A stretch of 64,000 bases of DNA from positions 1 through 64,000 of IMG/VR virus record IMGVR_UViG_3300042897_000742; one strand, 5' to 3'. Below are positions 32,589 to 39,280 of the stretch, in pieces; position 1 is the first letter of the stretch, and each line of letters opens with the position of its first letter. The notes beneath the pieces were generated by a model, which made no database searches, was not told the origin of the DNA, and was given only the letters and a program-made list of their open reading frames with translations. The position numbers and the translations under genes were made by a program. This DNA comes from a virus.

Positions 32589-32805
32589 GATAGTACAAAG
32601 ACTTCTTGATGAAAGACATATTACTGCAGAAGAAGCAGTGATTCTTTTACAAGCCGAGGTAAATAGAAATCAACCTTTTTATATACCTAGCATGCCAACT
32701 ATTCAACCATATTCTCCTCCATTTAAACCAGGAGACTTGTGGTATACTACTTCATCAACATTAAACACCCCTGTTGCAGGTTCAAAATCAGAAGAGAATG
32801 AATAA
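32572..32805 (+). CDS. small hypothetical protein (77 aa)
   Basis: This 77-residue protein has a helical N-terminal half (TEIVQRLLDERHITAEEAVI) and a Pro-rich half (PSMPTIQPYSPPFKPGDLWY). It overlaps the kinase gene by 8 bases. Function unknown. Confidence 0.5.
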   Translation: MKTVTEIVQRLLDERHITAEEAVILLQAEVNRNQPFYIPSMPTIQPYSPPFKPGDLWYTTSSTLNTPVAGSKSEENE

Positions 32806-33277
32806 AGTAATTTTGGTAGGTAAAGCTGCTGCAGGTAAGGATCATATGAGAAAGGTAATGGAAGGTCGTGGATTTATCTACGGTATTTCTTATACCACTC
32901 GACCGCCAAGAGAAGGTGAGATTGACGGCCAAGATTATTACTTTATGTCAAAAGAACAATTTGATGATGGTATTAAGAATAACTTTTGGTATGAATGGGT
33001 TGAATTCAATGGTTGGTATTATGGAACAAGTTATAAACAGTTCAAGGAACAGTGTAACTTATTTATAATGACACCTAAAGGCATCTCTCATATCAATCCA
33101 ATTGATCGTAAAGAATGTACAATCATTTATCTCAATATGCCAATTGAAGTAAGACGCCAAAGACTTCTTAGCCGTAATATGCCAGGTGATACTTTAGAAC
33201 GTAGAATAGAGGCTGATGAAAAAGACTTTGCTGATTTTACAGACTTTGACATTGAGATAAACAATCATAACTTCTAA
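32798..33277 (+). CDS. guanylate kinase-like nucleotide kinase
   Basis: The start is taken as the ATG at 32798, which overlaps the previous stop, giving 159 residues. The P-loop is GKAAAGKDHM and is followed by YTTRPPREGEIDGQDYYF, the hallmark GMP-binding segment of guanylate kinases (TTRxxRxGExxGxDYxF). The C-terminal half is shortened relative to cellular GMK (~200 residues). It would phosphorylate dGMP/GMP or, like T4 gp1, several dNMPs. It lies beside a thymidylate-kinase-like gene and a dCMP-hydroxymethylase-like gene. Confidence 0.8.
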   Translation: MNKVILVGKAAAGKDHMRKVMEGRGFIYGISYTTRPPREGEIDGQDYYFMSKEQFDDGIKNNFWYEWVEFNGWYYGTSYKQFKEQCNLFIMTPKGISHINPIDRKECTIIYLNMPIEVRRQRLLSRNMPGDTLERRIEADEKDFADFTDFDIEINNHNF

Positions 33278-33291
33278 CATATAAAAATAAA
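33278..33291 (+). promoter_or_regulatory. late-type promoter box
   Basis: CATATAAAAATAAA ends directly at the ATG at 33292, much closer than at other genes, so it may not be a promoter here. Confidence 0.3.
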
Positions 33292-33891
33292 ATGAGTAAA
33301 TTCATTATCATCGAAGGTACCGATAATACCGGTAAAGATACACAACAAAATCTTATTATTAAAAATCTAAAAGATAAGGTATTTCATAAGGTTCATTATT
33401 CATCTTTACCCTTTAAAGATGATGTTGAAATGCATACTTCATATTCAAAGAAAATGTATGAAGATATGTTTAAGATGATGGTTTTGTGTAAAGATCAAGA
33501 TATTAACATTATCTTTAATCGTTCTCATTTAGGTGAAAGTATTTACTCTCCACTTTATCGTGGGTATTCTGGTGATTATGTTTTTGATATTGAAAAAGGT
33601 TTTGTAAATACATTAAGAGAAAATCTTTATCTTATTACTCTAACCAATGATCCTCATACAATTTGGAGTAGAGATGATGGTAAATCATTCTACAAAAATG
33701 AAGAAGGTATTAAAGCAGAGGTTGATGGTTTTATCCGTGCACATCGCTTAAGTAAGATTAAAAATAAACTTCTTCTTAATGTAGGTACTATGAGTGCCGA
33801 TGAAGTCTCCAAAATTATTATTGAGTTTCTATCTCATGAAAATACAATAACTGGGGATCCTAAACAATTATCTATGTTTAGTCATGAGTAA
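33292..33891 (+). CDS. thymidylate kinase-like dNMP kinase
   Basis: This 199-residue P-loop kinase opens with IIIEGTDNTGKDTQQ (residues 5-19), close to the TMK loop EGxDGxGKST but with D in place of S. INIIFNRSHLGESIY (~68-82) fits the TMK DR(Y/H) motif region. It would make dTDP, or the diphosphate of a modified dCMP. It overlaps the following gene by 8 bases. Confidence 0.78.
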   Translation: MSKFIIIEGTDNTGKDTQQNLIIKNLKDKVFHKVHYSSLPFKDDVEMHTSYSKKMYEDMFKMMVLCKDQDINIIFNRSHLGESIYSPLYRGYSGDYVFDIEKGFVNTLRENLYLITLTNDPHTIWSRDDGKSFYKNEEGIKAEVDGFIRAHRLSKIKNKLLLNVGTMSADEVSKIIIEFLSHENTITGDPKQLSMFSHE

Positions 33892-34072
33892 ATGGAGAGA
33901 AGAACGAATGTATGAGATAATGCATCATCTCTGGGATAATCCTAAGTTGATGGAATTATATGAACTCGAAATGAAAAAGGCTCATGCCGAAAAATATGTA
34001 GAAGAGTTCTTTCCTAAAATGGAAAAATGTTACGAAAAAGCTTTAAAAGAATATGAGAATTTACAAAGGTGA
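33884..34072 (+). CDS. small hypothetical protein (62 aa)
   Basis: This 62-residue helical, charged protein (MSKWREERMYEIMHHLWDN...) overlaps both the kinase and the next gene, so it is translated as part of the nucleotide cassette. Function unknown. Confidence 0.55.
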   Translation: MSKWREERMYEIMHHLWDNPKLMELYELEMKKAHAEKYVEEFFPKMEKCYEKALKEYENLQR

Positions 34073-34934
34073 AACATTTGCTGATGTGTATCAAACTGCA
34101 TTAACTGATGTACTCCAAAACCCTGAATATGTTACCTCGCCAAGAGGTATGAAAATTAATGAAGTTACTAATGCTGCATTGGTTATTGAAGATCCTACCT
34201 TTCCTCTTTATGAAAATAATAGAAGGAGTAGTCAATTCAAATATATTGCAGCTGAATTAGTTTGGTACTTTACTGGCCGTAGAGATACTAATTTCATTTC
34301 AAAATTTGCAAAATTCTGGGAACAGATTGATAATGGAAATGGTACGGTAAATTCTGCATACGGTAATCTTATTTTTACAGATAAGAATTCTCATGGTCTT
34401 AATCAATATCAATGGGCATTACAGTCTTTAATTGAAGATAAAGATTCTCGTCAAGCTATTGTACATTTTAATACACCTTCTCATCAATGGAAAGGTAATA
34501 AAGATTTTGTATGTACTCTTACTGGTGTATTTCAGATTCGTGATAATCATCTTAACTTTACAATTGATATGAGATCAAATGATCTTATATTAGGTACACC
34601 AACTGATATTGCATTTTTCTGTCTTCTTCAACAACAGATGTATGAACATCTTAAAAAGTATTACCCAGATCTTGAATTAGGTACATATACTCATATTGTT
34701 CATTCTCTTCATATCTATGAAAGACACTTTACCTTAATAGATGAAATGTTAGATCATCCATTTGAACCAATGAGTTTTCCAGAGATAAGAGAATTCTTAA
34801 TTGATCCTAACGGCAATTCTTTAGAAGGAATTAAAGAAATTGAATCTGAAATAGAATCAGATTCTGAAGTTTTACGAGTTAAAGATGATCCTTTACATCA
34901 ATGGATAACCGATGCGGTTTTCATGGATATATAA
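34053..34934 (+). CDS. dCMP hydroxymethylase-like member of the thymidylate synthase family
   Basis: This 293-residue protein has the thymidylate synthase fold: AAELVWYFTGRRDTNFI (~67-82), catalytic Cys154 in FVCTL, phosphate-binding Arg174 in MRSND, and the H220-I-Y222 motif. The residue aligned with E. coli Asn177, which selects dUMP, is Asp185 in GTPTDIAFF. Asp at this site is the mark of dCMP-specific enzymes such as T4 gp42. The likely reaction is dCMP plus methylene-THF to 5-hydroxymethyl-dCMP, or a methylation variant. A separate, conventional thyA begins at 63662. The product is inferred. Confidence 0.8.
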   Translation: MRIYKGETFADVYQTALTDVLQNPEYVTSPRGMKINEVTNAALVIEDPTFPLYENNRRSSQFKYIAAELVWYFTGRRDTNFISKFAKFWEQIDNGNGTVNSAYGNLIFTDKNSHGLNQYQWALQSLIEDKDSRQAIVHFNTPSHQWKGNKDFVCTLTGVFQIRDNHLNFTIDMRSNDLILGTPTDIAFFCLLQQQMYEHLKKYYPDLELGTYTHIVHSLHIYERHFTLIDEMLDHPFEPMSFPEIREFLIDPNGNSLEGIKEIESEIESDSEVLRVKDDPLHQWITDAVFMDI

Positions 34935-34939
34935 TAAAA
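34928..34939 (+). promoter_or_regulatory. late-type promoter box
   Basis: TATATAATAAAA lies 24 bases before the ATP-grasp start. Confidence 0.45.
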
Positions 34940-34951
34940 TCATCTATAATA

Positions 34952-35902
34952 ATGAAGTACTTAAAACTGTTTGAAGAATTCTTAAATGAAGCCGCTGAAG
35001 AAACTGGGTTAAAGAAAGTTTATCTAGCCACTCGTCGTGATAGCGGACAAAGATGGTGGTCTTATAAAGGGTTCGCCGGTGATAAATTCTTTATCCAGGT
35101 TACTGAGAATAACATTGATAAGTTAGATATTAATCCTGAGTACCCGGTACTTAATTATCATAGTACCATTGTAGATGAGTTACTAAAGAAGAAAAAGATT
35201 AAAGAAGAAAACATCTATAATCATCCTAAGTATATTCCATTATCAGGTTCTAAGAAAGAATTTCATAAACTCGTAGGGGAGGATGAAAATGTACCTAAGA
35301 CAGTTTATTCAAAGAATGAAGCATTAGAGAAGTTAAATTTTCCTATTATTGCAAAACCTGCAAATGGTCACAGTGGAATTGGAATCCAGGTAATTAAGAA
35401 GCCTGAGTTAATGGAAGAGATTGATGAGAAGATCTTCGATACTTTTTCTGAATATGTAGATAAAGTAGAAGAAATGAGATTCTTTAACTTTAAAGGTCAA
35501 CCTATCTTTTGGATGGAAAGAACACCTGCAAACAGTAAAGCAAAGTCTGGTGATGGCAAGACCGATGAAGAAATGGAATTCAAGTATGCTAAGAGAAATG
35601 TTAATAACATACCAGAAGACTATAAAAAGGTTTTAGAAAAGTATTGCAAAACATTTGAAAAATTTCCCTATATTTGTTTTGATATGATGAAAGACAAAGA
35701 AGGAAAGATTTATGTAATTGAATCGAATGCTCAACCCGGCGTACCGTTCGATAGTACGGTTGAAATCTATAAGAAAGTATATGAAGATTTCTATGGTAAA
35801 CCATTAGACGATAAATCTCTTCAAAAACTAGATAAATACGCAAAAGAAATGGTTGAAAGAACGCTAAAACGCGATAGTGGAAGATTTTCTGTAAAAAAGT
35901 AG
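34952..35902 (+). CDS. ATP-grasp ligase-like protein with capsid-targeting-like N-terminus
   Basis: The start at 34952 gives 316 residues beginning MKYLKLFEEFLNEAAEE, which fits the shared head-targeting pattern with a possible cut after FLNE. An upstream in-frame start would overlap the previous gene. The body has ATP-grasp features: FPIIAKPANGHSGIGIQVIK (~132-151), an acidic loop, and KIYVIESNAQPGVPF (~264-278) with the metal-binding Glu and Asn. ATP-grasp enzymes join carboxylates to amines; the substrate is unknown. A ligase packed in the head and injected with DNA would be notable. Confidence 0.75.
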   Translation: MKYLKLFEEFLNEAAEETGLKKVYLATRRDSGQRWWSYKGFAGDKFFIQVTENNIDKLDINPEYPVLNYHSTIVDELLKKKKIKEENIYNHPKYIPLSGSKKEFHKLVGEDENVPKTVYSKNEALEKLNFPIIAKPANGHSGIGIQVIKKPELMEEIDEKIFDTFSEYVDKVEEMRFFNFKGQPIFWMERTPANSKAKSGDGKTDEEMEFKYAKRNVNNIPEDYKKVLEKYCKTFEKFPYICFDMMKDKEGKIYVIESNAQPGVPFDSTVEIYKKVYEDFYGKPLDDKSLQKLDKYAKEMVERTLKRDSGRFSVKK

Positions 35903-35921
35903 AAAAAAGTCCACTAAAAAT

Positions 35922-35952
35922 TTTCAAATCTCGTTTTTTTGTTTTATATTTG
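35922..35952 (+). promoter_or_regulatory. Bacteroidetes-type promoter (TTTC-N19-TATATTTG)
   Basis: TTTC (35922-35925), 19-base spacer, TATATTTG (35945-35952). The stretch before it nearly repeats that of the promoter at 24024 (AAAAAAGTC, then AAAAATTTTCAAATC). Confidence 0.7.
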
Positions 35953-35956
35953 TACT

Positions 35957-35976
35957 GACGGTATTTTTATACTGTC
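35957..35976. promoter_or_regulatory. hairpin just after the promoter
   Basis: GACGGTAT/ATACTGTC (8 bp with one G-T) closes a TTTT loop 4 bases past the -7 box. It would lie at the 5' end of the message or act as an operator. There is no T run, so it is not a normal terminator. Confidence 0.45.
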
Positions 35977-35990
35977 TTAAAACAAATAAT

Positions 35991-36533
35991 ATGTCTGAAG
36001 AACTAAAAGAAATATCTGATTTTTACATTACATCGGATACGTGGTTTGGTAGACCACAGATCCTTGATATTGCAAGGAGGACCCAGTTTTCAAACATTGA
36101 TGATATGAATGATCAATTCATCAAAAACTGGAATAAACATGTTAAATCAACTGACCTAGTTTTTCACTTAGGTAATTTTGCATGGGACCCTCATACCGCA
36201 AGAACCGTATTAAAAAAGCTTAAAGGTAAAATCTTTTTCATGATTGGAAATTCTGATGAAGCCTTAATTGAAGTAGCTGACGAATTTGCAAACGTCGAGG
36301 TTCTTGACCAACAAATAATTGAACTTCCGCAATTTGATTCTGTTCTCTGTCATTATCCTCTCGAGGTTTGGAATGGTAAATCATCAGGGACAATTCATTT
36401 TCACGGTCATACTGTTTTTTCTCACAAGACTGATCTTAGATCATCCAATCGTGTAAATGCTTGCATTGACTTTTGGAATTATTCACCAATTAAATTTTCG
36501 GCAATTAAAGAATTCGTACATGGCAAAAAGTAA
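35991..36533 (+). CDS. metallophosphoesterase-like protein with degenerate metal site
   Basis: This 180-residue protein keeps the calcineurin-like fold order, but key metal ligands are replaced: SDTWFGR instead of SDxHFGH, LGNFA instead of LGDFA, and GNSDE instead of GNHDE. The later CHYPLEVW and FHGHTVF motifs are intact. It may use an altered metal centre or act as a binding protein. It starts 39 bases after the -7 box of a host-like promoter and overlaps the sigma-like gene by 14 bases, so the two are co-expressed. Confidence 0.75.
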   Translation: MSEELKEISDFYITSDTWFGRPQILDIARRTQFSNIDDMNDQFIKNWNKHVKSTDLVFHLGNFAWDPHTARTVLKKLKGKIFFMIGNSDEALIEVADEFANVEVLDQQIIELPQFDSVLCHYPLEVWNGKSSGTIHFHGHTVFSHKTDLRSSNRVNACIDFWNYSPIKFSAIKEFVHGKK

Positions 36534-37146
36534 AACCTACAAAGAACTGGCAATTGAGTTTAAGAAAACTCGCTCTGAAAGAATTTACAATGAACTTTAC
36601 AAAAAAATGAGACCAGGATTATGGTCTTACGTAAATAACATTGTAAGAGATCCCGCTGTGGCTGATGATATTGTATCAACCACTTTAACTAATGTGTATC
36701 TAAAGATTGATCAGTATGATGAATCTTATCAGATTACGACATGGGCTTATCGTATTGCATATAATGAATGCATAGGATGGATTAGATTCCGTAACAAAAA
36801 GATAAGTATTAATGTGTTCACCGACGCAGGTGTTGAACCACCAACAAAAGATGGATTCCTTGAACCGGAACTTCATGTAAAAACTGAGGATGATTTCTGG
36901 GAGGAAGAAGATATCTTAACTGAACAGGTAAGAGTAACCAAAGAAGCAATTAACGCCCTGCCACCAATGTATAAGAGATACATGGTAGAGAGATTCCTTA
37001 ATCATAAATCGTATAATGATATCTTGGATATCATGGTAGAATATGAAAAAGACATTAATCTTCAAACTGTAAAGAATCGTATCTTTAGAGGTAGAAAGAT
37101 TATCCAAAAGCAGTTAGAGAAAATGAAACTCTTTTCTGAAGCATAA
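36520..37146 (+). CDS. RNA polymerase sigma factor (sigma-70/ECF type, possible T4 gp55 analogue)
   Basis: The start at 36520 gives 208 residues; the upstream in-frame ATG would overlap the phosphoesterase more deeply. Region 2 is recognisable as VADDIVSTTLTNVYLKI followed by QITTWAYRIAYNECIGWIR (~45-88), typical of ECF sigmas. Region 4 at ~140-200 includes INALPPMYKRYMVERFLNHK and the helix TVKNRIFRGRKIIQKQL. A small sigma of this kind would direct host polymerase to phage promoters, most simply the TATATAAA boxes found here. That pairing is inferred. Confidence 0.8.
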   Translation: MAKSKTYKELAIEFKKTRSERIYNELYKKMRPGLWSYVNNIVRDPAVADDIVSTTLTNVYLKIDQYDESYQITTWAYRIAYNECIGWIRFRNKKISINVFTDAGVEPPTKDGFLEPELHVKTEDDFWEEEDILTEQVRVTKEAINALPPMYKRYMVERFLNHKSYNDILDIMVEYEKDINLQTVKNRIFRGRKIIQKQLEKMKLFSEA

Positions 37147-37165
37147 ATAGATAAAATAAAGAACT

Positions 37166-37606
37166 ATGTATATTTTTAAGCTCATCAATGAAATAAACAT
37201 CTGGAGAAAGGTGAGGGCTATTGCATTGGAAAATGAAGAGCTCTTAAAAGAAAATGGATTCAGGGTAGACTGGGTAGGTAGAATTTACACAGTTATCAAT
37301 CTACCCGAAGAAGTTGTAAATCAACCATTTTCCAGAGAAGGCTATGTACTTATGAAACTTCGTGAGTATGATAGTATGTTTCTTAATATGGGTATTGCTG
37401 ATGCAATTGCACCCGAATTAGTTGAATTGGAAGATGTTGAAGCATACCTATTAATCTTATCACCAGACAGAGACTACATTAAACTTTGGCCGTTTATTGT
37501 ATCATTATTCAAAACCGGTGGACTTATTCTTTTACTAAGATTAGTCTATCTTTTACTTTCCAATTATTGGGACAGAATTATATCTGTCTTTAATTGGATA
37601 TTCTAA
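37166..37606 (+). CDS. membrane-associated hypothetical protein
   Basis: This 146-residue protein has a soluble alpha/beta N-terminal part (1-100) and one or two hydrophobic segments near the C-terminus (WPFIVSLF, then GLILLLRLVYLLLS). It overlaps the longest form of the next frame, whose better start lies after this stop. No family is recognised. Confidence 0.55.
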   Translation: MYIFKLINEINIWRKVRAIALENEELLKENGFRVDWVGRIYTVINLPEEVVNQPFSREGYVLMKLREYDSMFLNMGIADAIAPELVELEDVEAYLLILSPDRDYIKLWPFIVSLFKTGGLILLLRLVYLLLSNYWDRIISVFNWIF

Positions 37607-37611
37607 AAAAT

Positions 37612-38355
37612 ATGGCAACTAAAGAATCTCTTTTACAAACCGAAACAATAAATGGTAAACGATATTATGTTATAGGAGAACATAAGTACCCTTCAGTTAC
37701 CACTATCTTAGGATCAATGACAGATTCGTCTGGTCTTGATAAGTGGAGAAAACAAATAGGTGAAGCCGAGGCAGATAAGATCTCTAAGTTTTCTGCTAAT
37801 CGTGGTACAATCATGCATCAAATGATTGAATATTATTTAGGTTCAGAAAAAGAAACTCAAAAAGAAAGGCTTAGAGAAGCACAGGAAAAAATCATTACCT
37901 TTGTTGAAGCAGAAGGTTTTACTGAAGATGAATTAGAAGTTGGCAGAAAATTATTCTATAGTTTTTATAATAATGATCTCTTCAGTAAGATTGGTAAGGT
38001 TATAAGTATCGAGGAGACGATCTACTCCCACCAGATGGGAGGGTATGCAGGTAGAGTAGATAATATTTACGAGAATGTTTTATCTCATCTACTCATTCTA
38101 GACTTTAAGACATCCCGTAAGAGAAAGAAAAAAGAATGGATAGAAAACTATTTTATGCAGATTGCTGCATATTTTCTAGCATATTGGGAAATGACCGGTA
38201 AAAAACCGGACGGTGGAGAAATCTGGATAGGTGTAGAAAATGATGAGCCTCAGGTTTTTGAACTTACCTGGGATGATATTCAAGAATATGGTAAGAAATT
38301 CTTATCCCTAGTAAAGGAGTATCATAAACTCAATCCATTACCTCAGAATATATAA
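37612..38355 (+). CDS. PD-(D/E)XK exonuclease (RecB/MGME1-like)
   Basis: The ATG at 37612, 5 bases after the previous stop, is preferred to an upstream one and gives 247 residues. Motifs in order: YPSVTTILG (~25-33), RGTIMHQMIEYY (~66-77), GYAGRVDNIYE (~144-154, the first Asp), LLILDFKTSRKR (~160-171, D-x-K) and QIAAYFLAYWEMTG (~181-194, the motif IV Gln/Tyr). Such enzymes act on single-stranded ends in recombination or repair. Confidence 0.8.
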   Translation: MATKESLLQTETINGKRYYVIGEHKYPSVTTILGSMTDSSGLDKWRKQIGEAEADKISKFSANRGTIMHQMIEYYLGSEKETQKERLREAQEKIITFVEAEGFTEDELEVGRKLFYSFYNNDLFSKIGKVISIEETIYSHQMGGYAGRVDNIYENVLSHLLILDFKTSRKRKKKEWIENYFMQIAAYFLAYWEMTGKKPDGGEIWIGVENDEPQVFELTWDDIQEYGKKFLSLVKEYHKLNPLPQNI

Positions 38356-38360
38356 AAAAA
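38349..38360 (+). promoter_or_regulatory. late-type promoter box
   Basis: TATATAAAAAAA lies 23 bases before the ATG at 38372, overlapping the end of the nuclease gene. Confidence 0.45.
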
Positions 38361-38371
38361 CAAAATAATGA

Positions 38372-38680
38372 ATGAAACGCATACAAACATTCGAGAGCTT
38401 CTTAAATGAAAGCATATTAAATGAAGCAAAAGTTGTTATTTCTTTTGCTGAAGAGACTGTTTTTAGAAAGGCTCTTTCTGACGCAAATAAAATTTCAAGA
38501 GATTGGCGAGTCAAAATATCACCAGATAAGAAAGGTGAGTATGAAGGAGAAAAAGTTCCTTTTGCTATTGAAGTTTCAGGTAATGTTAATGATTTAATGG
38601 ATTTTGTAAATGTTGCGACTGAGGTAATTAACGGAACACCTGTCTGGACAGATAACCAAAAAATATCAGATTTATTTTAA
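38372..38680 (+). CDS. small protein with capsid-targeting-like N-terminus
   Basis: This 102-residue protein begins MKRIQTFESFLNESILNEAK, with two cleavage-like sites in a row (FLNE|S and ILNE|A). The remaining ~80 residues form a small alpha/beta domain (WRVKISPDKKGEYEGEKVPF, then VSGNVNDLMDFV) of unknown function. It is followed 2 bases later by another gene with the same kind of N-terminus. Confidence 0.6.
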   Translation: MKRIQTFESFLNESILNEAKVVISFAEETVFRKALSDANKISRDWRVKISPDKKGEYEGEKVPFAIEVSGNVNDLMDFVNVATEVINGTPVWTDNQKISDLF

Positions 38681-38682
38681 TT

Positions 38683-38988
38683 ATGAAACATATTCAGTCA
38701 TTCGAGACTTTTTTTGCTAGAACTCTATCTGAGGAATTAGACCAAACGAGACATAAAGCGGCTAAACATATCGAGGATATTGAAACCGATAATGAGTCGG
38801 ACAAAAAGGCTGAAAAGGATGCTCAGGATTATCTAGATGATAAAGCAGATTATTGCCCAAGATGTAAAGAACATAAGGACGATTGCCAATGTGCAGGGGA
38901 GGATCCTTGGTCTACTCAAAATTATCATAGAGTACCTCCTGGTAAAAAGGAGAAGAGTAAAGCAAAACAAGACTTCAAAACAAAATAA
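38683..38988 (+). CDS. small Cys-containing protein with capsid-targeting-like N-terminus
   Basis: This 101-residue protein begins MKHIQSFETFFARTLSEELD. The middle is highly charged, and a CPRCKEHKDDCQC cluster at ~66-78 could bind zinc. The tail is very basic (KKEKSKAKQDFKTK), as in T4 internal proteins that bind packaged DNA. Confidence 0.6.
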   Translation: MKHIQSFETFFARTLSEELDQTRHKAAKHIEDIETDNESDKKAEKDAQDYLDDKADYCPRCKEHKDDCQCAGEDPWSTQNYHRVPPGKKEKSKAKQDFKTK

Positions 38989-38992
38989 AGAT

Positions 38993-39280
38993 ATGGAAAA
39001 GATTAATTTATTTTTTGCAAAACATGGATCAAAAGTAATCACAATTCTTTTGATTCTTTTATACTTTAAATCATGCGGTGTTGATAGCGAATTAGAGAGA
39101 CTTAAAAAGGAAGCTAAAGCAAATACCGAATTGATTAATAAGTTACCATCTGCAGCCGATGTAAAAATTGAAGGTTTAAATGCAGAGAAAAGAATGATCC
39201 AAGCAACAGATCGTAGAATGTTGGATGTACAACGCCAAAACGAAATTGAGAAAGAGATCGAAATATTACAAGGTAAATAA
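38993..39280 (+). CDS. single-TM, coiled-coil protein
   Basis: The start at 38993 gives 95 residues. One TM segment (VITILLILLYFKSCG, ~14-28) is followed by a coiled coil rich in E and K. The layout resembles a small membrane-anchored i-spanin, and the lytic genes are nearby. Function is uncertain. Its stop overlaps the fibre gene start by one base. Confidence 0.5.
   Translation: MEKINLFFAKHGSKVITILLILLYFKSCGVDSELERLKKEAKANTELINKLPSAADVKIEGLNAEKRMIQATDRRMLDVQRQNEIEKEIEILQGK

Noticed and set aside
38837-38992. Longer start for the single-TM protein before the fibre gene
   Set aside because: It would overlap the preceding Cys-rich protein by about 150 bases; ATG 38993 follows that stop directly.
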